Source: Thermoanaerobaculia bacterium | GTDB taxonomy: Bacteria > Acidobacteriota > Thermoanaerobaculia > Multivoradales > JAHZIX01 | Length of the DNA stretch: 38,289 bases | NCBI GenBank assembly: GCA_027069135.1 | Contig: JALXFE010000523.1 | Coordinates: 1-38,289 of the forward strand | Direction of reading: 5' to 3' | Shown here: positions 15,025-24,798 of the stretch, in pieces | How positions within the stretch are numbered: position 1 is the stretch's first letter | Layout of the letters: every line of letters begins with the position of its first letter | Position numbers and translations under genes: made by a program | The notes under the pieces: model-generated | What the model saw: only the letters and a program-made list of their open reading frames with translations | Databases searched by the model: none | Told to the model about the DNA's origin: nothing

Positions 15025-15974
15025 TGGAATCGTCGAAAGCAGCGGCGACCGGCGACGAGCCCGAGTGGGCGGTCTTGCTCATGGCCTACGGTAGCCCGGA
15101 ACGGCTGGAAGATATCGAGCCGTTCCTCTTGGATATCCGGGGTGGTCGCCCGACATCGGCGCAGCTGGTCGAGGAGGTCCGGGAGCGCTACGCCCGGATC
15201 GGTGGCAAGTCTCCGCTCCTGGAGATCACTCGTGCCCAGGCCGGCGCCTTGGAATCCCGCCTCAACCGGGAGGAGCGGCGCTTCCGTGTCTACGTGGGAA
15301 TGCGGCATTGGCATCCGTACATCGGCGCCGCCGTTCAGAAGCTCGCGAACGACGGGTTGAGGCGGGTCGTCGCCCTCTGCCTGGCTCCCCATTACTCGAG
15401 GATGAGTATCGGTGCCTACTTCCGCCAGGCCACGGCAGCCTTCGAGGCGGCCGGCTCGAGGTTCGAGGTTCGGTGGGTGGAGAATTGGGGTGATCGCACG
15501 AGCTTCCTCAAGGCTCTCGCGGCCAATGTTCGGCGGGGCCTTGAGAAATTCCCTGCCGAGGAACGCTCGGCGGTGCGGGTGATCTTCACCGCGCACAGTC
15601 TGCCCGCCAAGATCATGACCGACGGGGACCCCTACGATGCCCAATTGCGGGCCACGGCAGGGGCGGTGGCCGAGCGGATCCCCGGAATCGCCTGGGAATT
15701 CTGCTACCAAAGCGCCGGAGCGGGCGGCATCAAGTGGTTGGGGCCGCAGATCGAAGAACGGGTTGCGGAGCTCGCCCAAGCCGGCTACCGCCACCTGCTG
15801 GTCGCCCCGGTAGGCTTCGTGGCGGATCATGTGGAAATTCTCTTCGATCTCGACATCGAAGCTCGCGATTCCGCTGCCGCGGCCGGGGCCCGGTTGGAAC
15901 GCATCGACTCGATGAACGATTCCCCGCCGTTCATCGAGACCTTGGCGGAAATCGTCCTCGAGGCCGTGGCCTGA
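15015..15974 (+). CDS. hemH: Ferrochelatase, coproporphyrin type
   Basis: 319 residues from GTG 15015, which sits 11 bases after GGAGGAG; a second GTG at 15024 is too far from it. Metal-insertion residues His194 (F-T-A-H-S-L-P) and Glu274 (D-H-V-E-I-L-F-D) are present. Tyr25 in L-L-M-A-Y-G-S-P corresponds to the Tyr of B. subtilis CpfC (M-A-Y-G-T-P), whereas protoporphyrin ferrochelatases usually read N-L-G-G-P there. I therefore expect insertion of Fe(II) into coproporphyrin III. No iron-sulfur cysteine tail is seen. It overlaps hemQ by ten bases and is followed by hemG after one base. Confidence 0.93.
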   Translation: MAIVESSKAAATGDEPEWAVLLMAYGSPERLEDIEPFLLDIRGGRPTSAQLVEEVRERYARIGGKSPLLEITRAQAGALESRLNREERRFRVYVGMRHWHPYIGAAVQKLANDGLRRVVALCLAPHYSRMSIGAYFRQATAAFEAAGSRFEVRWVENWGDRTSFLKALAANVRRGLEKFPAEERSAVRVIFTAHSLPAKIMTDGDPYDAQLRATAGAVAERIPGIAWEFCYQSAGAGGIKWLGPQIEERVAELAQAGYRHLLVAPVGFVADHVEILFDLDIEARDSAAAAGARLERIDSMNDSPPFIETLAEIVLEAVA

Positions 15975-15975
15975 G

Positions 15976-17367
15976 ATGAGAAACGTTCTCATTCTAGGCG
16001 GGGGTCTGACGGGGCTCTCGACGGCCTATTACCTGCAGAAGCGAGCCCGGGAAGGGGGACTCGACCTCGGGATTTCGGTGCTCGAAGCGTCTTCCCGTTG
16101 GGGGGGAAAGATCGCTTCCGACCAGATGGGCGGATTCCTGGTCGAGGGTGGGCCGGATTCCTTTATCACCCGCAAGCCTTGGGCCCTGGAGTTAGTCCGG
16201 GAGCTCGGTCTGGGTGACCAGATCTGTGAGACCTCTCCCGAGAACGGACGGGTTTTCCTCCTTAGGGACGGTGCCCCGGTGGAGCTTCCGGCCGGGATGG
16301 CTTTCGTGGTCCCGACCGCCGAGGAGCCCTTTCTGCGCTCCGGCGTGCTGTCGGAGGAAGGCAAGCGGCGGGTCTTGGCGGAAGTGGACGTGCCCCGTCG
16401 GGATCGAGGCGGTGACGAGAGTGTCGCGGATTTCGTGACCCGCCGCTTTGGCAAAGAGGCTCTGGAGCGCCTCGGCCAACCCCTCATGGCAGGAATCCAC
16501 GCGGCGGACCCGAAACGCCTCAGCCTGGCGGCAGCCTTTCCGGAAATGGAACGGATCGAGGCCCACTTCGGCAGCCTCATTCGAGGCCTTCGCGAGGTCT
16601 GGGGCGGCTCCGGTCTCAAAGCCACGAAGAATTCCTCTCGGGTCAGCCTCGCCGGAGGGATCGGTCAATTGATCGACACGCTGATCTCCCGTCTGGATCC
16701 CAAATCCCTCCATCTCGGCCGGCCGGCGGTGAGCTTGGAAAGGGGTCGCGAGGGGTTCCGGGTCCGGGACAGCCAAGGGCAGAGCTGGAACGCCGATGCC
16801 GTGGTGCTCGCCCTGCCGACTTTCGCCGCCGCCGATCTCGTAGGATCCGTCCGCCCCGCCCTCGCTTCCCCCTTGGGCGAGATTCGCTATGTCTCGACGG
16901 CTACCCTCTCCTTGGGATTCTCCGCCGCGGACGTGGAGCACCCCCTCAGCGGATTGGGAATCGTCTTCCCGAAAGTCGAGGGGCGCAATCTCCAGGCCTG
17001 CACCTGGAGCTCCTCGAAATTTCCCGACCGGGCACCGTTTGACCAGGTGCTCGTCCGTGCGTTCCTCGGTGGCACCGGGGCGGAGCATCTGCTCGACCGG
17101 GAGGACGACGATCTCACCGCCCTCGCCCTGGACGAACTGACCCCGCTCCTGGGTCTTCACGCCGCTCCCACCTTGACCCGCCTCTATCGATGGCCCCGAG
17201 GGATCCCCCAAATGGAGATCGGTCACCGCGACCGGGTGGCAGCCATCGAGGCGGCGAGCGGCGACGGTCTCTTCGTCGCAGGCACGGCCTACCGGGGCAT
17301 CGGTCTTCCGGACGCCATCCACTCTGCCCAGACGACGGTGGCCGATTTGCTCGCGGAAATCGGATAG
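15976..17367 (+). CDS. hemG: Coproporphyrinogen/protoporphyrinogen III oxidase, HemY type
   Basis: 463 residues. The FAD-binding Rossmann motif G-G-G-L-T-G-L-S-T-A-Y-Y starts at residue 8, then E-A-S-S-R-W-G-G-K-I and F-L-V-E-G-G-P-D-S-F. The end carries the second FAD contact L-F-V-A-G-T-A-Y-R-G-I-G-L-P-D-A-I-H-S-A. This is the oxygen-dependent, FAD-containing HemY/CgoX family that aromatises the porphyrinogen ring. With HemQ and HemH it fits the coproporphyrin-dependent route, where it acts on coproporphyrinogen III before iron insertion. Oxygen dependence agrees with the oxidase operon downstream. The ATG follows the hemH stop by one base. Confidence 0.93.
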   Translation: MRNVLILGGGLTGLSTAYYLQKRAREGGLDLGISVLEASSRWGGKIASDQMGGFLVEGGPDSFITRKPWALELVRELGLGDQICETSPENGRVFLLRDGAPVELPAGMAFVVPTAEEPFLRSGVLSEEGKRRVLAEVDVPRRDRGGDESVADFVTRRFGKEALERLGQPLMAGIHAADPKRLSLAAAFPEMERIEAHFGSLIRGLREVWGGSGLKATKNSSRVSLAGGIGQLIDTLISRLDPKSLHLGRPAVSLERGREGFRVRDSQGQSWNADAVVLALPTFAAADLVGSVRPALASPLGEIRYVSTATLSLGFSAADVEHPLSGLGIVFPKVEGRNLQACTWSSSKFPDRAPFDQVLVRAFLGGTGAEHLLDREDDDLTALALDELTPLLGLHAAPTLTRLYRWPRGIPQMEIGHRDRVAAIEAASGDGLFVAGTAYRGIGLPDAIHSAQTTVADLLAEIG

Positions 17368-17634
17368 ATCTTGGCGATTTCCCAGCAGGACCGAGAGCCG
17401 GGTGCTGAGCACGGCGAGACCGCGAGGATCGATTTGCGATTCGAGGCCTCACGGCTGCCGCATTCAGGAAACGGCCACCTCTTCCCTCGCTCTCGGAAAT
17501 ACCGGAAATGTCGACTTGACCCTTTAATTCAAGGGGTTCAAGGCCTTGTGCCCCTCGCCTTGAGAGGCTTCCAAAGCGGCCCGGACTCGAGGAATTTCTG
17601 CCCCGGAAGCACCTCTTCAAAGAGGGTGTTTTGG
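17368..17634. other. Intergenic region between hemG and the respiratory operon
   Basis: About 270 bases without a convincing gene. Two short inverted repeats stand out: CTTGA-N9-TCAAG at 17515-17533, and CACCTCTT-CA-AAGAGGGTG at 17610-17628, which lies just upstream of the -35 box. The second has only a 2-base centre, so it looks more like a protein-binding site than an RNA hairpin. No clear terminator for hemG is visible. Confidence 0.5.
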
Positions 17635-17663
17635 TTGACGCTCCACCGAGCCTGTGCTAAATA
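17635..17663 (+). promoter_or_regulatory. Strong sigma-70 promoter of the actC-cox operon
   Basis: TTGACG (17635-17640), a 17-base spacer, then TAAATA (17658-17663): five of six and four of six consensus bases at ideal spacing. The leader to the actC ATG is about 45 bases. It implies the respiratory operon can be transcribed apart from hemQHG. Confidence 0.7.
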
Positions 17664-17713
17664 CCCACCAGCGATTCTCAGAGAATCTTCACTGCCCTGA
17701 AAGGCGACGAAGG

Positions 17714-19122
<1,409 letters not shown>

Positions 19123-19126
<4 letters not shown>

Positions 19127-19677
19127 GCCTGACCCAAGACACGGCAGCGGACGGCCTCTACGGGCTTCTGGCCGAATTCTCAAGCCCTGAAACCCTGTTG
19201 CAGGCCTGCGAGAAGGTTCGAGACCGGGGAATGTCCGCCTGGGACGCCCACACTCCGTTTCCCATCCACGGCCTGGAAAAGGCCATGGGATTGAAACGGT
19301 CGATCATCCCTCTCTTTGTCCTTGTCCTGGGCTTGGGCGGAGCCGCCATCGGCATGCTGATGCAGTGGTGGATCGCGACCAAAGCCTACCCGTTGGTGAT
19401 CAGCGGGAAGCCTCTCTTCAGTTGGCCGGCATTTGTGCCGGTGGCCTTTGAATGCGGGGTGCTCGGAGGGGCTCTGGGGGCTGTCTTCGGCTTCCTGGGC
19501 CAGGCGAGGCTGCCGCAGCACAACCACGCGCTCTTCAACTCAGAGAATTTCGAACGGGTCACGGACGACGGATTCTTCATCTCTGTAGAAGCGGCCGATC
19601 CGAATTTTGACCGTGAGGAGACCGAGCAGTGGCTCCTCGACCTGGGTGCGACCCGGGTGGAGGCCATCGCCCCCTAA
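19123..19677 (+). CDS. actD: DUF3341 protein, ActD subunit
   Basis: 184 residues in 4-base overlap with actC. The N-terminal part ([19 protein letters not shown]) and [11 protein letters not shown] are DUF3341 hallmarks. Two membrane helices follow (about 61-82 and 101-122), with a soluble tail containing D-G-F-F-I-S-V and E-E-T-E-Q-W-L-L. In characterised alternative complex III, ActD is a peripheral-membrane subunit holding the assembly together. GGGGAGAATCGC before the ATG is a good ribosome site. Normally actE lies between actD and actF; here only 25 bases separate them. Confidence 0.9.
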
Positions 19678-19702
19678 AACGGCGAGGAGACGACAAGACG
19701 CC

Positions 19703-20911
19703 ATGGAGCATTCCCAGCACCGGACCATATCCGCCGACGACCTGAAGCTCGCAGGTGACGGCGTCGGACGTTTGACGAAAATCTGTGGAGCCATAGGAAT
19801 CCTGGGGCTACTGGCGACCTTCTTGCTGTATTCCGGCAACCACCAGCAGTTCTACTTTTCCTACCTGGTCTCCTTCAGCTTCTGGTTGAGCATCGCCTTG
19901 GGAGCCCTCATCTTCGTGTTGATCCAATACGCCACCCGGGCCGGGTGGAGTGTCGTGGTCCGCCGCTTGGCGGAGCATACGATGGCGACGCTGCCCTTGT
20001 TCGCCCTGCTCTTCATCCCCATCGCCTTTGGGCTGCACGAGCTCTTTCATTGGTCCCATGCCGAAGCGGTGGCCCACGACGCTCTGCTGCAAAAAAAGAG
20101 CGGCTTCCTCAACCCAGGCTTCTTCTACGTCCGAGCTGCCGTCTATTTTGCCCTATGGTCGGGCCTGGCCCTTTGGTTCCGCCGCCGGTCCCTGATCCAG
20201 GATCTTTCGAAGGACCCCTTGACGACGCGCCTCCTGCAGTCCGTGAGCGCTCCTGGGATCGTCCTCTTCGGAGTGACGGTAACCTTCGCATCCTTCGATT
20301 GGCTGATGTCTCTCGATCCCCATTGGTACTCGACGGCCTTCGGTGTCTACTTCTTCGCCGGCTGTTTTCTGGCGATCCACGCGGTGCTGATCCTCCTCTG
20401 CCTGGGGTTGCAGAGCCGGAAGATCCTTCCCGGGGTGGTCACCTTCGAGCACTACCACGATCTTGGCAAGATGCTCTTCGCCTTCGTCGTGTTCTGGGCC
20501 TATATCGGCTTCTCCCAATTCATGCTGATCTGGTATGCCAACATCCCAGAGGAAACCCTCTGGTACCAAAATCGCCTGCAAGGCGGCTGGTACGGGGTCA
20601 CCGTCGCTTTGGTCGTGGGCCACTTCGCCCTACCGTTTCTCTTCCTGCTCATGCGGGACGTGAAGCGTCGCCGCGCGAGCCTCCGCCTGGCGGCTCTCTG
20701 GCTGCTGGCCGTCCACTTCCTGGACCTCTACTGGCTCGTGATGCCGACCCTTCACACTCATGGAGCCGAGCTTCACTTACTCGATTTGACGACCTTCGTA
20801 GGAATCGGAGGTCTGTTCTGTGCCGCATTGGGAATCCTCATGCGCCGTGGAGCCCTGGTGCCCATCGGAGATCCACGCCTGGTAGAGTCTCTATCCTTCG
20901 AGAACATCTGA
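19703..20911 (+). CDS. actF: Alternative complex III membrane subunit ActF
   Basis: 402 residues from ATG 19703, preceded by GAGGAGA; an earlier in-frame start is inside actD and rejected. About ten membrane helices are present, with the ActF-typical stretches H-E-L-F-H-W-S-H-A-E, S-F-D-W-L-M-S-L-D-P-H-W-Y-S-T and G-K-M-L-F-A-F-V-V-F-W-A-Y-I-G-F-S-Q. ActF is a second quinone-side membrane subunit, paralogous to ActC. It ends 111 bases before the cupredoxin gene, the largest gap in the operon, which holds no clear terminator. Confidence 0.92.
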   Translation: MEHSQHRTISADDLKLAGDGVGRLTKICGAIGILGLLATFLLYSGNHQQFYFSYLVSFSFWLSIALGALIFVLIQYATRAGWSVVVRRLAEHTMATLPLFALLFIPIAFGLHELFHWSHAEAVAHDALLQKKSGFLNPGFFYVRAAVYFALWSGLALWFRRRSLIQDLSKDPLTTRLLQSVSAPGIVLFGVTVTFASFDWLMSLDPHWYSTAFGVYFFAGCFLAIHAVLILLCLGLQSRKILPGVVTFEHYHDLGKMLFAFVVFWAYIGFSQFMLIWYANIPEETLWYQNRLQGGWYGVTVALVVGHFALPFLFLLMRDVKRRRASLRLAALWLLAVHFLDLYWLVMPTLHTHGAELHLLDLTTFVGIGGLFCAALGILMRRGALVPIGDPRLVESLSFENI

Positions 20912-21022
20912 TCGGAGTCTCGGAAGAAACCCAGGCGGCCTGAGGACTTGAGGGCTTTTTAAGGATCCCACGTGACTGAGAAGTCCCGAGGGGCCGCTGA
21001 ATTAGCGTTAAGGAGATAAGCA

Positions 21023-21739
21023 ATGTATCGTCGGATTGGACTCATATCCTTTACGGGAGCTCTGGCCGCAGGCCTTTTGTTCGGCACTGCCGCCGAGGCC
21101 GGAAGCATCACTGGAAACATTACCTACGACGACCAGGTGCCGAAGCTTCGGCCCATCAATATGGACGCAGACCCCACCTGCTCCGGCAAGCACAGCAGCC
21201 CGGTCTACCCGGAAATCCTGGTCCTTGGTGACGGCAACGCCCTCGCCAACGTCTTCGTCCAGGTCAAGAACGCGCCCGCCGGCGAGTACCCGGCTCCGAA
21301 GGCTGCCGCTGTCATCGACCAGAATGGCTGCCTCTACCAGCCCCACGTGCTCGGCGTCGTCGTCGGCCAGGAAGTCCGATTCAAGAACTCCGACGGCATC
21401 CTGCACAACGTCCACGGTCGTCCGAAGGTCAACCGGGAGTTCAATATCGGCATGCCGCCGACCCTCAAGGAGAAAGGCGTCACCCTGAACAAACCGGAGC
21501 CGGTCTTCCCGGTCAAATGTGACGTCCACCCGTGGATGCGCTCCTATGTAGCGGTGATGACCCACCCGTTCTTCGCCACCACCGACAAGAGCGGCTCTTT
21601 CGCGATCGGCAATCTTCCGGATGGAAGCTACGAAGTCGAAGCCTGGCACGAAAAACTAGGCACACGGACCGCGAAGGTCACCGTGAGTGGCGGAGCGGCC
21701 ACGGTCGATTTCTCCTTCAAGAGACCGGCGAAAAAGTAG
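21023..21739 (+). CDS. Secreted cupredoxin-like protein
   Basis: 238 residues with a signal peptide (cleavage near A-E-A-G, residue 27) and a strong AAGGAGATAAGCA ribosome site. Candidate type I copper ligands are His128 (G-I-L-H-N-V-H), Cys166, His169 and Met172 in K-C-D-V-H-P-W-M, which has the Cys-x2-His-x2-Met spacing of amicyanin. The rest (about 175-238) reads as a carboxypeptidase-regulatory-like beta domain (G-S-F-A-I-G-N-L-P-D-G-S-Y-E-V-E-A-W-H). It lies between the quinol oxidoreductase and oxidase genes, so a role as periplasmic electron carrier between them, like auracyanin, is attractive. Similar proteins elsewhere have other or unknown roles, so this is inference. Confidence 0.8.
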   Translation: MYRRIGLISFTGALAAGLLFGTAAEAGSITGNITYDDQVPKLRPINMDADPTCSGKHSSPVYPEILVLGDGNALANVFVQVKNAPAGEYPAPKAAAVIDQNGCLYQPHVLGVVVGQEVRFKNSDGILHNVHGRPKVNREFNIGMPPTLKEKGVTLNKPEPVFPVKCDVHPWMRSYVAVMTHPFFATTDKSGSFAIGNLPDGSYEVEAWHEKLGTRTAKVTVSGGAATVDFSFKRPAKK

Positions 21740-21750
21740 TTCACCAAAGA

Positions 21751-21774
21751 CAGACCGGGGATCTCTCCGGTCTG
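21751..21774 (+). terminator. Strong hairpin between cupredoxin and ctaD
   Basis: CAGACCGGGG and CTCCGGTCTG pair through ten positions (one G-U) around the loop ATCT, 12 bases after the cupredoxin stop. The following bases (CTTCGTTTC) are not a T-run, so it may be an attenuator, partial terminator or mRNA-processing site that sets different levels of the upstream and oxidase genes. Confidence 0.5.
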
Positions 21775-21833
21775 CTTCGTTTCAAGACCTGGGCTCGAAT
21801 CTCAGGACGTTGCACGTAAAGAGGAAAGCATCC

Positions 21834-23606
21834 ATGGAAGATACTCACCACGAAGAGCACCACCACGAAGAGTTGGGCTTCTGGAGAAAATACGTTTTCT
21901 CCGTGGACCACAAAGTGATCGGCATCCAATACGCCATCACCGGCCTGCTGTTCCTCTTTTTTGGCTTCTGCCTGATGATGCTGATGCGCTGGCAGCTGGC
22001 TTTCCCCGGTCGGGCGCTGCCAATCATCGGCGGGCTCTTCGGCGACTCACGCATGCCCAGTGGCGTGATGTTGCCGGAGTTCTATAACCAATTGGGGGCC
22101 ATGCACGGGACCATCATGGTCTTCCTCGGTGTCGTGCCCCTGGGGGTCGGTGGCTTCGGCAACTTCGTCGTACCCCTCCAGATCGGTGCCCCGGACATGG
22201 CCTTCCCCCGGCTCAACATGGCCAGCTACTGGTCCTTTTTCCTCGGCGGCGTGACGATGCTGGTCAGCTTCTTCGTCCCCGGCGGCGCCGCCCAGGCGGG
22301 CTGGACGGCCTACCCGCCCCTGGCGGAGACAACCCCCGCGCCGGGACAGGCTCTCTGGCTCATCGGCATGGTCTTCCTCATCACCTCATCGCTTCTGGGC
22401 TCGGTAAACTTCATCACGACGATCATCCAGCTACGGGCCAAAGGGCTGTCCTTCATGCGACTGCCCTTCTTCGTCTGGTCCCAACTGGTGACGGCCTTCC
22501 TCTTGTTGTTGGCTTTCCCGCCCTTAGAAGCTGCCGGCTTCATGCAACTGATGGACATCGTCGCCGGTACGAGCTTCTTTCTTCCCAGTGGCCTGGTCGT
22601 GAGCGGTCAAGCACTCGAAGTCGCCGGTGGTGGTAGCCCGATCCTCTGGCAGCATCTCTTCTGGTTCCTCGCCCACCCGGAAGTCTACGTGCTGATCCTC
22701 CCCGCTCTGGGCATCGTCTCCGAGATCGTGGCCAACAACACCCGTAAGCCTCTATGGGGCTACAAGTCCCTCGTCTACTCGGTGGTCTTCCTGGGCTTCA
22801 TGTCGTTCATCGTCTGGGCCCACCATATGTTCATCACGGGCATGGGCACGGTGATGTCTTCCTTCTTCCAGACGACGACAATGATTATTTCGATACCCTC
22901 GGTGGTCATTCTGACGGTGTTGCTCTTGTCTTTGTGGGGGGGCTCGATACGCTTCAACACCCCCATGCTCTTCGCCCTGGCCTTCTTACCGATGTTCGCC
23001 ATCGGCGGCCTGACAGGCCTTCCGCTGGGCCTATCTTCCACTGACATCCACCTCCACGACACCTACTACGTCATTGGGCATTTTCATTATGTGGTGGCAC
23101 CGGGTTCGATCTTCGCCCTATTTGCCGGCATCTATTATTGGTACCCCAAAGCGACGGGGAGGAAGATGAGTGAGCTCTTGGGCAAGCTCCACTTCTGGCC
23201 GAGTTTCATCTGTATGAATTTCATCTTCTTCCCGATGCTGATCCAGGGAATGGCGGGCCTCAACCGACGCATGTACGATGGCGGTGCTTCCTACGCCCAT
23301 GCCCAGCCGGTCCTTCACCTCAACGGTGTGATTTCGGCGGCGGCCTGGATCATGGCCCTGGCTCAGGTCTTCTTCGTCATCAACTTCTTCCGCAGCCTGA
23401 AGAAAGGCGAGCGGGTCGGGACCAATCCGTGGCAGGCGACGACCCTCGAATGGGCGGCACCCTCGCCGCCTCCCCATGGAAATTTCGCCACCGAGCCCAC
23501 GGTCTACCGCGGCCCCTATGAATACAGCGTCCCGGGAGCCGCCCAGGACTTCTCGCCTCAATTCAACCCGGACGGCGGTTCGCTGTCGGAAAACCAGACG
23601 GCTTAG
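21834..23606 (+). CDS. ctaD: Cytochrome c oxidase subunit I, A1 type
   Basis: 590 residues from ATG 21834, with AGAGGAAAG upstream; the frame extends farther upstream through the hairpin but without a ribosome site. Haem and copper ligands are intact: A-M-H-G-T-I-M (haem a), A-H-P-E-V-Y with the ligand His and cross-linked Tyr, W-A-H-H-M-F (CuB), and H-D-T-Y-Y-V-I-G-H-F-H-Y-V (haems a3 and a). The Glu in H-P-E-V-Y marks the D-channel, A1-type proton path. The N-terminus is unusually His/Glu-rich (H-H-E-E-H-H-H-E-E). The enzyme reduces oxygen to water and pumps protons. Confidence 0.96.
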   Translation: MEDTHHEEHHHEELGFWRKYVFSVDHKVIGIQYAITGLLFLFFGFCLMMLMRWQLAFPGRALPIIGGLFGDSRMPSGVMLPEFYNQLGAMHGTIMVFLGVVPLGVGGFGNFVVPLQIGAPDMAFPRLNMASYWSFFLGGVTMLVSFFVPGGAAQAGWTAYPPLAETTPAPGQALWLIGMVFLITSSLLGSVNFITTIIQLRAKGLSFMRLPFFVWSQLVTAFLLLLAFPPLEAAGFMQLMDIVAGTSFFLPSGLVVSGQALEVAGGGSPILWQHLFWFLAHPEVYVLILPALGIVSEIVANNTRKPLWGYKSLVYSVVFLGFMSFIVWAHHMFITGMGTVMSSFFQTTTMIISIPSVVILTVLLLSLWGGSIRFNTPMLFALAFLPMFAIGGLTGLPLGLSSTDIHLHDTYYVIGHFHYVVAPGSIFALFAGIYYWYPKATGRKMSELLGKLHFWPSFICMNFIFFPMLIQGMAGLNRRMYDGGASYAHAQPVLHLNGVISAAAWIMALAQVFFVINFFRSLKKGERVGTNPWQATTLEWAAPSPPPHGNFATEPTVYRGPYEYSVPGAAQDFSPQFNPDGGSLSENQTA

Positions 23607-23624
23607 GATCAAGGAGCGCAAACG

Positions 23625-24224
23625 ATGTCTGCAGCGGCAATTCCCTATACCGTCGAGCCCCGACCGGATTCCGGGCTCAACAACGTCAAGATCGGTATCT
23701 GGCTCTTCTTGGCATCCGAGGTCATGCTCTTCGGGGCCCTCTTCGCCGGATACATCCTGCTCCGGGTCGGGGCTGAAACATGGCCTAGAGGCGCTGAGTT
23801 CCTCTCGGTCCCCTGGGCGACGACGAATACGGTCGTTCTGATCAGCTCCAGCGTGACCATGGTCCTGGCTTGGGCGGCGCTGATGAAGAAGAACTTCAGC
23901 CGGTACAAGCTCTTCATGGGGTTGACGGTCTTGGCCGGCTTTGGCTTTCTCGGGATCAAGTACATCGAGTACACCTCGAAATTCCACCACGGCTACTTTC
24001 CGTCGACCAATACCTTTCTTTCGATCTACTTCCTGATGACGGGGCTGCACGCGCTTCACGTCATCGGTGGAATGGTCGTCAACGCTTATTTCTGGGGGCC
24101 GGGATCGAAAATGTGGAAGACCCATCCCCAACAATTCATCAATCGGGTCGAGATCGCCGGGCTCTTCTGGCATTTCGTAGACCTGGTATGGATCTTCCTC
24201 TTTCCCATCCTCTACTTGCTGTAA
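23625..24224 (+). CDS. ctaE: Cytochrome c oxidase subunit III
   Basis: 199 residues with AAGGAGCGCAAACG before the ATG. Five membrane helices, with the family landmarks I-W-L-F-L-A-S-E-V-M-L-F-G-A-L-F-A-G-Y (Glu in the lipid-facing helix), F-H-H-G-Y-F-P-S, M-T-G-L-H-A-L-H-V and L-F-W-H-F-V-D-L-V-W-I-F-L-F-P. This is the shorter five-helix bacterial form. It supports stability and proton uptake of subunit I and binds no metal. Confidence 0.94.
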   Translation: MSAAAIPYTVEPRPDSGLNNVKIGIWLFLASEVMLFGALFAGYILLRVGAETWPRGAEFLSVPWATTNTVVLISSSVTMVLAWAALMKKNFSRYKLFMGLTVLAGFGFLGIKYIEYTSKFHHGYFPSTNTFLSIYFLMTGLHALHVIGGMVVNAYFWGPGSKMWKTHPQQFINRVEIAGLFWHFVDLVWIFLFPILYLL

Positions 24225-24286
24225 GCCTCAGCAGGAAGGGAAGGAGCGAAACGCGGCATGACGATGGAGCAAGAAGAGGGAATGAC

Positions 24287-24583
24287 ATGAGCCACGAAAT
24301 CGATATCGACAAGCACGTCCGCACGTACCTCTTCGTCTTTGGCAGCCTACTTGCCTTGACGTTCATTACCGTCGGGATCTCGTATCTCCACCTTTCCGTC
24401 GTGCCGGCAATCGGGCTGGCGTTGGCGGTGGCCACGGTGAAGGGTTCCCTGGTGGCATGCTATTTCATGCACCTGCTCTCCGAGCGTAAGCTGATCTACG
24501 CTGTCATGCTGCTCACCGTCCTCTTCTTTTTCTTCGTCTTGTTGGGGCCGTTGGTCACCGAGACGAACCCCATCGAGCTATAA
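24287..24583 (+). CDS. ctaF: Cytochrome c oxidase subunit IV (prokaryotic)
   Basis: 98 residues from ATG 24287, after AAGAGGGAATGAC; the frame is open much farther upstream but only as an overlap with ctaE. Three membrane helices, with the D-K-H-V-R-T-Y-L-x-V-F opening and the K-G-S-L-V-A-C-Y-F-M-H-L pattern of the small prokaryotic subunit IV. It is an accessory subunit of the oxidase. It ends six bases before the next small membrane gene. Confidence 0.88.
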   Translation: MSHEIDIDKHVRTYLFVFGSLLALTFITVGISYLHLSVVPAIGLALAVATVKGSLVACYFMHLLSERKLIYAVMLLTVLFFFFVLLGPLVTETNPIEL

Positions 24584-24588
24584 GAACC

Positions 24589-24798
24589 ATGTCTTTGAAA
24601 GCACTGCATATCGTGTTCGTCGCCGCTGCAACCCTGCTCGCCGCAATCTTCGGCGCCTGGGCGATGCAGCAATATCGCGGAGGCGCCGGAACGGGCTACT
24701 TGATGACCACTGTCGTCGCCTTCGTGGCAGCCATATCCCTGATCGTTTATGGCCGGTGGTTCCTCCGGAAGCTCAAGAACGTGAGTTACCTGGGATGA
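24589..24798 (+). CDS. Small two-helix membrane protein of the oxidase operon
   Basis: 69 residues with two membrane helices (about 5-26 and 39-57) and a basic C-terminal end (R-W-F-L-R-K-L-K-N). I do not recognise a named family, but small proteins of this shape recur in cox operons of this lineage, so an accessory or assembly role is likely. It starts 6 bases after subunit IV, and its TGA overlaps the next ATG (24795-24798). Confidence 0.75.
   Translation: MSLKALHIVFVAAATLLAAIFGAWAMQQYRGGAGTGYLMTTVVAFVAAISLIVYGRWFLRKLKNVSYLG

Noticed and set aside
16192-17412. 406-codon frame antisense to hemG
   Set aside because: hemG has intact FAD motifs over the whole span; the antisense translation looks like a codon shadow.
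23118-24173. 351-codon frame antisense to ctaD and ctaE
   Set aside because: Both sense genes carry complete oxidase motifs; the antisense product is charged and patternless.
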